Below the pieces are notes generated by a model, which saw only the letters and a list, made by a program, of their open reading frames with translations, ran no database searches and was not told the DNA's origin. Of a stretch of 63,552 nucleotides of DNA, positions 46,124 through 55,000 are shown piece by piece (the first letter of the stretch is position 1; each line of letters starts with the position of its first letter). Source of the stretch: Methanosphaera sp. WGK6. Its GTDB lineage: Archaea; Methanobacteriota; Methanobacteria; Methanobacteriales; Methanobacteriaceae. The position numbers were made by a program, and so were the translations under genes. Location of the stretch: NCBI RefSeq assembly GCF_001729965.1, contig NZ_JRWK01000010.1, positions 1-63,552 of the forward strand, in the 5' to 3' direction.

Positions 46124-47326
46124 TTATTCTTTACTAATTTTTATCATTTCACTAAGTAATGTATGGCCAATAATAGTACCATAGTTTCCTTTTGACATAT
46201 CTTCTGAAAATACTTCTGTTGCATCAGGTTCTTTAATATTAGGATTATATATTGCAAATGGAACAGGAGACATTGTATGTGTTTTTATATCAATAGGTGT
46301 TGGATGATCAGGTAATAATGCTATTGTGAAATTTGAATCAATTTTTGGTAATTCTTTTAATAATTTATCAAGAATTATACTATCAATATTTTCAATAGCT
46401 CTTAATTTTTCAGGTAAGTTACCTTCATGTCCTGCTTCATCAGGTGCTTCTATATGTATATATTGAACATCATGTGTTTTAAGAGATTCTAATGCATAAT
46501 CAACTTTATTTTCATAATTAGTGTCGAAATATGCAGTTGCTCCTGGAACTTCTATTACATCTAAGTTAATATATGTACTTATACCTTTAAGTAAATCTAC
46601 ACCAGTAATTGTTGCACCACTTAAACCATATTTTTCTGGAAAATTACCAATAACTGGTTTTGCTCCTTGACCCCATAACCAAATCATATTAGCAGGTAAT
46701 TTTCCTTCTGCTACACGTTTTTTATTAACAGGGTGATTTTCAAGTACTTCTACAGAGTCTTCCATTAATTTATTAATAATTTGTGCTTTTTCATTAGTAA
46801 TTGGTTTAAGATAATTATCTTTTGTTTGTTGACCTACTACATCATGAGGTGGTGTTGATTTTAAATCTTCCATTGCTAAATCATCAATTACAAATAAATT
46901 TCTATAACTTACTCCAGTATAAAATGTTCCTAAATCACCAAAATGTTCATTCAATGCTTTTATAAGTTCATCAGATTCTTCTGTTGATATATGATCTGCT
47001 GTGAAGTCATTAATTGCTCCATCTTTCATATTTATAAAATTAAGACGGAATGCAACATCAGTATCTCCAAGTTTTACTCCTACACTAGGTGCTTCTAATG
47101 GTCCTCTTCCTTTAAGCATGGATGGATCAAATCCCATAATTGATGTATTTGCTACATCAGATCCAGGAGTCATTCCATCAGGAACATTTTTTACCATACC
47201 TGTATAACCATTTTTAGCTATAAAATCCATATTAGGTGTATTTGCATGTATTACTGGAGTTTCTCCATTGATTTCTTTTAATGGCTCATCTGCCATTCCA
47301 TCAGCTATAACTATTACGTATTTCAT
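46124..47326 (-). CDS. apgM: Archaeal cofactor-independent phosphoglycerate mutase
   Basis: Interconverts 3- and 2-phosphoglycerate, 400 residues, alkaline phosphatase superfamily. It starts KYVIVIADGMADEPL (first metal Asp), then PGSDVANTSIMG with the catalytic Ser, and ends with IEAPDEAGHEGN and LPDHPTPIDIKTHT, which carry the metal Asp/His ligands. AGTGAT precedes the ATG. It links gluconeogenesis to the 2-phosphoglycerate kinase encoded at 34888. Confidence 0.96.
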   Translation of the reverse strand: MKYVIVIADGMADEPLKEINGETPVIHANTPNMDFIAKNGYTGMVKNVPDGMTPGSDVANTSIMGFDPSMLKGRGPLEAPSVGVKLGDTDVAFRLNFINMKDGAINDFTADHISTEESDELIKALNEHFGDLGTFYTGVSYRNLFVIDDLAMEDLKSTPPHDVVGQQTKDNYLKPITNEKAQIINKLMEDSVEVLENHPVNKKRVAEGKLPANMIWLWGQGAKPVIGNFPEKYGLSGATITGVDLLKGISTYINLDVIEVPGATAYFDTNYENKVDYALESLKTHDVQYIHIEAPDEAGHEGNLPEKLRAIENIDSIILDKLLKELPKIDSNFTIALLPDHPTPIDIKTHTMSPVPFAIYNPNIKEPDATEVFSEDMSKGNYGTIIGHTLLSEMIKISKE

Positions 47327-47399
47327 CGAATCACTTATAATTTATTGTTTTCATTTGTTTAATATTATATATTATTTTTAGATTATTAATTATTTCCTA

Positions 47400-47421
47400 A
47401 AATTTAGGTTAACTTAAATTT
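47400..47421. terminator. Near-perfect 22-bp palindrome after the NADAR-like gene
   Basis: Arms AAATTTAGGTT and AACTTAAATTT pair at ten of eleven positions (one G-T). Like the palindrome at 34790-34811 it is centred on GTTAAC and touches a stop codon. Its TTAGGTTAAC core also recalls DtxR-type boxes, so a role as apgM operator is an alternative. Confidence 0.45.
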
Positions 47422-48169
47422 AATGCATATGTGAACACATGCATCTTTCTTTACTGTAAGGATCACCAGATAAATCCCAATCTATTTTATCATAATTTTT
47501 ATAAACTGCATTTAATACATCACGAATTTCCATCATAGCTAAACCAAATAAGTTTTTACCTATGAATTTACCATTTTCTTCTTCAACACCCCATTCTAAA
47601 TTATCACTCTTGAATACTATGCCTTTATCACCAGTTTTTATTAATTCTTTTGTGAAATTAATATCTGTTACGATTTTATAATATAAAGCATTGATGTATA
47701 CTGTGTATTTTAATTCTTCCCATATTTTATCAGATTTATTTCTAAAATTATTTTCTATAACACTTATTATTTCCTTAGCTGAAGAATATTTGTCTGTACC
47801 TATATGAATATGTGTTGATTCATCTTTAATCAATTGATCATACATGAAAATATAATCATTATTTTTATTAAAATCAATATTATATTTAGGTTTTCCTGTA
47901 GAACTCCATAAATTAATAAATAAAGGTTTTGTTGAATCACCCAATAATTTTTTAGTATTTTCACTTAAAGAATCATCAGCAATTATTTTATCACCAAATG
48001 AAGGTGCTTTAGGAAATATTTTATAATATTCATCTTTATCATTGACATTTTCATTAAATTGTATTAAGTATTCAGCACCAGTTCCAGTACGCCAAAAATT
48101 TGATTTTTCAGGATATGTAGGATATTTAATCCATGGTGGTGCTATATATGTTTTTTGTTCATCAGACAT
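47420..48169 (-). CDS. Hypothetical protein with NADAR/YbiA-like C-terminal half
   Basis: A 249-residue soluble protein. Residues about 140-240 resemble the NADAR (DUF1768) fold of N-glycosidases acting on ADP-ribose-type compounds: IWEELKYTVYINALYYKIV, then ELIKTGDKGIVFKSDN, WGVEEENGKF and GKNLFGLAMMEIRDVL parallel the family's order. The N-terminal half is not recognised and starts with YIAPPWIKYP. The protein ends in CMCSHMH, a possible metal site. ATG 48169 with GGTGAT ahead is chosen over GTG 48178. The assignment is by motif pattern only. Confidence 0.55.
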   Translation of the reverse strand: MSDEQKTYIAPPWIKYPTYPEKSNFWRTGTGAEYLIQFNENVNDKDEYYKIFPKAPSFGDKIIADDSLSENTKKLLGDSTKPLFINLWSSTGKPKYNIDFNKNNDYIFMYDQLIKDESTHIHIGTDKYSSAKEIISVIENNFRNKSDKIWEELKYTVYINALYYKIVTDINFTKELIKTGDKGIVFKSDNLEWGVEEENGKFIGKNLFGLAMMEIRDVLNAVYKNYDKIDWDLSGDPYSKERCMCSHMH

Positions 48170-48299
48170 TATTATCACCTTTATATAAAATAATATTTTT
48201 AAAAATTAGTTTAAATTTTATTATATCTTTCAAAAAGAAATATTTTTGTTTAAAATTAGTTAATAGATGATAAAAAAAGTAAGAAGCAGAATATAATAC

Positions 48300-49331
48300 T
48301 TAATTTGTATTATATTTTCCTATACTAATTATATCACTCAATAATGCAGATGCTGTTTCTATTGACCCTGCACCTACTCCCACTACAGTAACATCTTCAG
48401 ATAAATCTGTTTTTAATGTAATTACATTTAATGTTCCATTTACTGCAAATGGTGAACCTTGTTTAACTAACATTGGAGCTACAGTTAATTTACCATCATT
48501 TGCTTCAGCTACTAATTTTATTAAATATCCATCCTTAAGTGCTAATTTAACTGCATTTGATGATATATTTGATATTCCTTGTAATGAAACATCATCTAAT
48601 GATACATCCCAACCCATTAATGAATTTGCAATAATAACTATTTTACATGCAGCATCCAAACCTTCTACATCTTGATAAGGATTTGTTTCAGCAATTCCTA
48701 ATTCTTGAGCTTCTTTAAGTGTTGGTTCATACTCAGTTCCTTCATTAGCCATACGTGATAATATATAATTAGTTGTACCATTTAATATACCTTGAACTGA
48801 ATGAATTTTATTTCCTGCTAATGATTCACGACCTAAATTAATAACAGGCATTGTTCCACCAACAGAAGCTTCAAATCTAAATTTAACATTATTTTTACGG
48901 GCTTCTTCAATTAATGTTTTAAAGTTTAATGCTAATGGTCCTTTATTAGATGTTACTACATCTTTATTATCATTCATAGCTTTTAATATATGTGATTGTG
49001 TTGGTTCTCCATCTTCTATATTTGTTGGAGTTACTTCCACTAGACAATCATATTCTGCTTTATCTAATACACCTATACCATCAATATCAGCTATTCCATA
49101 TTCAGGATAATCTTTGATTTTACCAGTTTCTTCTTTGATATCTAATGCTTGTTGTGGATTTAAACCATCAGGATTTATTGCTGCGCCTGATCTATCAGAT
49201 ATTGCTGTAATTACTAAGTCTAAGCCATATCTTTCAATTAATTCATCATGTTTCATGAGTACTACTTTTGCTAATCCTTGACCTACTGCTCCAAAACCAA
49301 GAATACATAATCTCATTTTATTTGTAGTCAT
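48300..49331 (-). CDS. hom: Homoserine dehydrogenase
   Basis: Reduces aspartate semialdehyde to homoserine for threonine and methionine synthesis, 343 residues. The NAD(P) site is [17 protein letters not shown]. The central VTSNKGPLA provides the active-site Lys, and [14 protein letters not shown] plus [15 protein letters not shown]-like [15 protein letters not shown] provide the catalytic region. There is no C-terminal ACT domain; a separate ACT protein is encoded immediately upstream and probably does this job in trans. GGAG precedes ATG 49331. Confidence 0.96.
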   Translation of the reverse strand: MTTNKMRLCILGFGAVGQGLAKVVLMKHDELIERYGLDLVITAISDRSGAAINPDGLNPQQALDIKEETGKIKDYPEYGIADIDGIGVLDKAEYDCLVEVTPTNIEDGEPTQSHILKAMNDNKDVVTSNKGPLALNFKTLIEEARKNNVKFRFEASVGGTMPVINLGRESLAGNKIHSVQGILNGTTNYILSRMANEGTEYEPTLKEAQELGIAETNPYQDVEGLDAACKIVIIANSLMGWDVSLDDVSLQGISNISSNAVKLALKDGYLIKLVAEANDGKLTVAPMLVKQGSPFAVNGTLNVITLKTDLSEDVTVVGVGAGSIETASALLSDIISIGKYNTN

Positions 49332-49343
49332 TGAATATTTCTC

Positions 49344-49841
49344 CTAGATTTCTTTAATTAATACAAGATTATCTTGATCTACAATTTCTTGTATTAAACG
49401 AATAGATTCTAAACGTTTATTATTCTTAGTTTCTACAACTATTTTACATACAGATTCTTTAAGGTCATTTCCTATGTTAAGATCAATACTTGATATTTTA
49501 ATATCATGTAATTCATCAATTTTATGAACTGTATCCATCATATTATTTGTAGAAATATTTCCTAATAATAGAAAAGTTTGTGTTTCTTTTTGTAAAACTC
49601 CATCAATTTCCACAATATCAATATTTTCTGCACGTATAACTTCAATTCCTCTTTTTAATATTTCACGGGATCCTTCTATTGTAAAGTGTACTGGAATTTT
49701 TCCATCAGCTGTTCTGTTATCGTGTTCATGTATTATTGTAGATACATTTGCACCAAGTCCAGATAATGGTCGTAGTATGTTAACTAATTGTCCAGGAGTA
49801 TCTGGTAATTCTATTAGTAATTTTAGTCTCATTTTGTCCAT
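49344..49841 (-). CDS. ACT-domain regulator associated with homoserine dehydrogenase
   Basis: A 165-residue amino-acid-binding protein with two ACT-like units. Unit 1 is LLIELPDTPGQLVNILRPLS, with the ligand-loop DTPGQL, and unit 2 covers about 95-165. It lies 12 bp upstream of hom and overlaps gatC by 13 bp, so it is expected to confer threonine or similar feedback on Hom as a separate subunit. That role is inferred from gene order; the family is known as an archaeal Hom-linked ACT protein. Confidence 0.85.
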   Translation of the reverse strand: MDKMRLKLLIELPDTPGQLVNILRPLSGLGANVSTIIHEHDNRTADGKIPVHFTIEGSREILKRGIEVIRAENIDIVEIDGVLQKETQTFLLLGNISTNNMMDTVHKIDELHDIKISSIDLNIGNDLKESVCKIVVETKNNKRLESIRLIQEIVDQDNLVLIKEI

Positions 49842-50044
49842 TTCCCTTTTTCAGCAATTACACTTCCTTGTTTATCAAGGTGTGTGTTACGTAATATTTT
49901 TTCAGGATTTTTACTTAGTTTTTTATCTTCTCTTGTCCTGTTTAGGTTGTCTACTATGTATTGTGTTTCTTCTAAATCAGGTATTTGATCTAATACTTCT
50001 GAGAATTTGTTTAATATATTTTCTGCTTCTTTTTCTATTTCCAT
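49829..50044 (-). CDS. gatC: Archaeal Asp-tRNA(Asn)/Glu-tRNA(Gln) amidotransferase subunit C
   Basis: Small stabilising subunit of GatCAB, 71 residues. The sequence is helical and starts EIEKEAENILNKFSEVLDQI, followed by YIVDNLNRTRED and NPEKILRN, the archaeal GatC pattern that wraps GatA and GatB. Its partners are not in the window. GGAG precedes ATG 50044. The last 13 bases overlap the ACT gene, so the order gatC-ACT-hom is one operon. An overlapping plus-strand frame here is a shadow. Confidence 0.88.
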   Translation of the reverse strand: MEIEKEAENILNKFSEVLDQIPDLEETQYIVDNLNRTREDKKLSKNPEKILRNTHLDKQGSVIAEKGKWTK

Positions 50045-50166
50045 TATTATACTGCTCCTTAATTTTTTTAGTTTTATGTTAGTTAGTTATGTTATTTAAT
50101 ATGTTTAAATTTATTTAAATAGATTTACTCTATAAGTAATGTAATAGTTAATTAAACTAGTTCGTG

Positions 50167-51594
50167 TTAGTTTAAGATTTCATTATATGGTTCTTTTTTT
50201 ATTATTTTCTTTTTTATTATTTTATCAATACCTGTTCCATATTGTGCTGCCTTTTTGGGTCTGTATGCTATTTCTTTGGGTACTCCTAATTCATAAGCTA
50301 CATCTCTAAGTATATGTTTTCTTATACTATCATCTTCAGAATCAAGTAGGTAGTCTATTGGCATTTTTAATGCCGTGTCAATTACATTTTTATCAAGAAA
50401 TGGTACTCTTAATTCTACTGAATTACTCATAGTAGCTTTATCATCACGTTCTAAATTAACATCATAAATATTATTCAAATCATGATCTAATTCAATGAGG
50501 AGTTCTTTTGGTTGATTATATTTCCTTTTATATCTATTATATCCTGCAAATAATTCATCTGCTCCTTGACCTGATAAAATTACTTTATGATTATCTTCTC
50601 TTGCTAATTGGGATGTTAATTTAATTATCATTCCCACTCCTATTTTCATAAGATTTGTATCTTCTATTGTTTTTATTGTAGGACAAAATGATTCTTCAAT
50701 AATATCCTTATTAATTATTCTTGTTTTGAGAGGTAAATCTATATCCTTTGCAACTTTTTTAGCATATTTTAAATCTTGACTATTTTCAGTTCCTATAGTA
50801 TATAATGTAACGTTAACTCCTAATTGTTTAAGTAAAATTGCAATAAGAGTACTATCAACTCCTGCTGAAAATAATAATGCTACATTATCTAATTTATGTA
50901 CTCTTTTTGAAACTGATTCTTTTATTACTTTTTTAAGAGTATTTTTTGCAGTTTCATAATCTTTAAAATAATTGCCATGTACTTTTTCTTTTCTTATTTC
51001 TATAATTTCATCATTGAATATCATACATGTTGGTTTTAAATTTCTTACATTTGTCAAACCTATCTTTTTTAATGCCTTTTGTTCTGAAGCAAAAGCAAAA
51101 CAATTATCATTTATTGCATAATAGATAGGTTTAACACCAACATCATCACGTATAACAATATAATCAGAACCATCAGTTATACAGAAAGCATAATCTCCGT
51201 CAAATAAATTTATTGATTTTAAAACAGCTTCTTTAAGATTACCTTTATAATTATATTCAATAATTTTCAAAATTACTTCACAATCAGATCCTGTTCTTAA
51301 ATCATTAATATCATATTGGTTAATTAATATTTCATAATTATATAATTCTGCATTTGAAATTAAAACTAAATTATTTGAAAATAAGGGTTGCAATTCATTT
51401 ATTCCTACTATTGATAATAAATTATGACCTAACATAAAATTTGAATCAATTGCATCATATATATCATCATTTAAATAAATTTTATTAACTGAATAAATTC
51501 CTTGTCCATCAGGCCCTCTATGAGATAAAACACTCATCATTTCTAGTAATTGAGTTTTAACATTTTGTCCGTTAATTCCTACTATTGAACACAT
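50167..51594 (-). CDS. asnB: Asparagine synthase (glutamine-hydrolysing)
   Basis: Makes asparagine from aspartate, ATP and glutamine, 475 residues. Cys2 after the initiator Met (MCSIVGINGQ) is the class II glutaminase nucleophile. RGPDGQG, NAELYNY and the synthetase pyrophosphate loop FSAGVDS follow in order. It is slightly short compared with the bacterial AsnB (about 520-630), as in other archaea. It neighbours gatC, so both direct and tRNA-dependent asparagine formation could occur. Confidence 0.93.
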   Translation of the reverse strand: MCSIVGINGQNVKTQLLEMMSVLSHRGPDGQGIYSVNKIYLNDDIYDAIDSNFMLGHNLLSIVGINELQPLFSNNLVLISNAELYNYEILINQYDINDLRTGSDCEVILKIIEYNYKGNLKEAVLKSINLFDGDYAFCITDGSDYIVIRDDVGVKPIYYAINDNCFAFASEQKALKKIGLTNVRNLKPTCMIFNDEIIEIRKEKVHGNYFKDYETAKNTLKKVIKESVSKRVHKLDNVALLFSAGVDSTLIAILLKQLGVNVTLYTIGTENSQDLKYAKKVAKDIDLPLKTRIINKDIIEESFCPTIKTIEDTNLMKIGVGMIIKLTSQLAREDNHKVILSGQGADELFAGYNRYKRKYNQPKELLIELDHDLNNIYDVNLERDDKATMSNSVELRVPFLDKNVIDTALKMPIDYLLDSEDDSIRKHILRDVAYELGVPKEIAYRPKKAAQYGTGIDKIIKKKIIKKEPYNEILN

Positions 51595-51656
51595 AAAATA
51601 ATACCATGAAAATTATTATAAAAAAAAGATTAAAATGGAGATTAAGAATAGTCATA

Positions 51657-51938
51657 TTAGAGTACTATATAGTTTAATAACATAATCCAAACTACCATCC
51701 ACATGAAATAAAATGGTAAAATACCATTCATTATCCATGAACCTAATGATATTTTTTCTCGACCATACTTACTTTCTGCTATTTTTCCTAATAAATATAC
51801 TATTACAACTGAGATTATAACTCCTATAAATTCATTTGTGATAGGTAAAATTCCTTTAACACTAAATAAATAAGATATTATTCCAGCTACAATTCCTCCA
51901 ATGATATGTTCATAAGACATTATTGTTACTTCATCCAT
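51657..51938 (-). CDS. Small archaeal integral membrane protein
   Basis: A 93-residue protein with three or four hydrophobic helices (IIGGIVAGIISYLFSVKG, FIGVIISVVIVYLLGKIA, LPFYFMWMVVWIMLLNYI) linked by a short basic loop SKYGREKISLGS. It resembles small Methanobacteriales membrane proteins of unknown function. It lies between asnB and the giant glycosyltransferase gene on the same strand, without obvious operon spacing. Confidence 0.65.
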   Translation of the reverse strand: MDEVTIMSYEHIIGGIVAGIISYLFSVKGILPITNEFIGVIISVVIVYLLGKIAESKYGREKISLGSWIMNGILPFYFMWMVVWIMLLNYIVL

Positions 51939-52053
51939 TATATCAACTATCTTAAAATTTTATTTCCCTTACATTAAATATTATATTAAATATATTTATA
52001 ATATTACTAATATATTTTTTCTATAATTTTCTCAAAAAAATGAATAGTACTAA

Positions 52054-55000
52054 TTATACTCCATCATTGAGATATTTATTATATAATTCCATATATTCTT
52101 CAGCCATTTCTTTAGTAGTTTTAAATTTAATTGATGGTATTTGTTTTACTACATTATTATATTTATCAGAATCATTTACTATTTCTAATATGTTAGTGTA
52201 TGCTTCTTTAGGATTAGATGATATTAAAAATCCTCCACCATCTCGTTTAATTCTTTCACCTAAAGCTCCAATATCCATTGCAAGAATAGGAATTCCACAA
52301 CCTAATGATTCTGTCATTGTATGACAATATGTTTCAGGCCATATTGAAAAGATACCAATGAATTGTGGTTTTATTTCATGAACTAATTTACAAAACTCAC
52401 TTCGTTTATAAGGCCCATGAACTATACCAATTTCTTCAAGACAATAATTAGAATCCATATTACCTAAAAAATGGAATTCTAATTTATTTTCCACATCATA
52501 TTTTTTCACTGCTTTTATAAATGAAGCTCCTTTACTTGTACTTATATTTCCTGGAAATACTATTCTTATGACTTTATCATCTATTGTGGCTATATTATCC
52601 ATATTAGATGGTGTTTTAATATCTCTTCCATGTTCTATTATTTTAAATTGTTTTTCTTTAAGTTCAGGATAGAATTCAGTATGTATATCATATGCTGATT
52701 GTGATGTTGTTACAAATGCTGAACAACATTTAAATACATCATTCATGTTTTCTCGCCAGGTATTAATAAATGGTTTAAGTAATGGTGCTCCAAGACCCAT
52801 AGTGATTCTACATTGTTCTATGTTATCATTATCAGTACTTGAATTACAATGACCTCCACAATATTGATTAGTATCATCAATTAAGTTATGTGATGGACAT
52901 ACACAGTAGAAATCATGGAATGACATTATTACAGGAATACCCAATGCATGTGCAATATGTGGCATGTCTAATGAATGTCTAATCATGTGTCTAATATGTA
53001 CTATATCAATATGTAAATTCTTAAGAACATTGAAATATACTGCAGCATACTGATAAATTGTTGGTTTTGCAAGAGTATATTTCTCTTTAATATTTAATGA
53101 TGCTATTTGTTTTAAATGTCCTTTAAATTCATCATCTACTCCTTTATTTGATTCAAATGAAGTGTATTTGAATAATTTAAATTGTTTTCTACCAGCTGTT
53201 AATAGATAAACATCCATGTCGTTATAGACATGTTTCATTAAATCCACACTAGTATATAATGTACCACCTTTACCTTCATGAAGAACATATAATATTCTTT
53301 TTCGATTATATTTAGAAACATCAGCTGACTTTAATGTAAAGTTTATATCGCTTCTGATTTTTGCATATTTTTCTGAACGAATAAATTCATCAATTAATTT
53401 CTTATATGATGGATGTTTGTTTCTAATATAACTTTTGTGTTCTTCAATTAATTTTCTTTTTTCTTCACCAAAAGAAACACTACGATTATGATAAATATAT
53501 GTTGATATATCTATAACATTTATCCATCCTGCATTAACTAATCTCATACAGAAATCATTTTCTTCACCATAACCTCTACCAAAGAGCAAATCAAAGCAGC
53601 CCACATCATCTATGGCTTTTCGTTTGATAAACATACAAAAACCATTTCCAGTAGGTGTTGTTATTAATGTATCATCACTAATTTTTTCAATGATATTAGC
53701 AGTTCCTTGAATTCCTAATCTTTCATCAATAATATTATCTTCACCTATTTTAGGTACTGAAAATGCTCCTGCATTATTAGAAAGTGGAGTTACTGTAGCA
53801 ATATCATCACGAGTATAAGCTGTGGTTTTAAGTTTTGTTAACCATTTATCTGTTACAATAGTGTCACTGTTTAATATTAAAACATCATATTTTGCTTCTT
53901 TAAAACCTATATTAATATTTTTTACAAATCCCTGATTGATTTTATTATGAATTACTTTAATATTCTCTTCTTTACTTAAATTATCTAATAATTCAGTTAT
54001 TCTTTTATCAGGACTACAATCATTAATAAGTATTAATTCATAGGGCATATTTGTATATTTTATTACAGATTCAATGCATTCTTTTGTTTCTTCATAAGCA
54101 TTATAAATTGGAATAATGATTGATGTTTTTTCTTGTATAGCTGTTAGAATAATATCTTTTCTTTTATTACTTATTTTCATATCAATTGAATTTATTTTTG
54201 AATGTAAATATCTTTGGAAATATTCATTTTTAAAGTAGAATATATTACTTTCATCATATTTAAATCCAGTCTTCCAGCAGGCATAATTAAAACTTAATTG
54301 ATCCCTACGACTATGATTTACTACTTCATTATACCATGTTTCAAGAAGATTGATTACATTAGTATCATGATGATTTCTAAATAAAATACCACTTGCAATA
54401 AGACCATAATTTTCAGGAAAACCTTCATTTTTATATTTTTGTATTTGTGAATTAATTATTTCTATGTCATCTTTTCCTAAATCAATACATGTTTGGGCTT
54501 CTTTATATAAACATTCTCTTTCTTCATGTTTAATTGCTAGTAATTTATGTTTTTTAGAGAATTTTTTTATATAATGTTTTAAATTACCTGTTATATCAAA
54601 GTTAGAATCTATCCATATTGAATAATCATAATTATCTAAATATTTATGAGGTAATATTTTATAATGTCTTGCTTTTCTAATTTCATCTAAATCTAAATCT
54701 TCCATTTGTCTAATTTCCCAAAAATTTGATTTTAAATCAGGATTATCTGTAAAACAGATATAGTCAAAATCAGATTCTATTACTGATGGTGTTATTAAAT
54801 CATCATAGTTTCCAGTTATTGCCGTATATACTGCTATTTTTTTGTTAGTAAAATCAAAGACATTAGATTTTTCTTCAACAACTTTTTCAAGTGTATTTAT
54901 TGGATTTAGTTTCCTTGAAATTTCATTTAAAACTTCATGATTTTTGAAAAATGTTCCTTCATACATTACACTAAGTTCGAGAGGAATTTTTAAGTTCATG

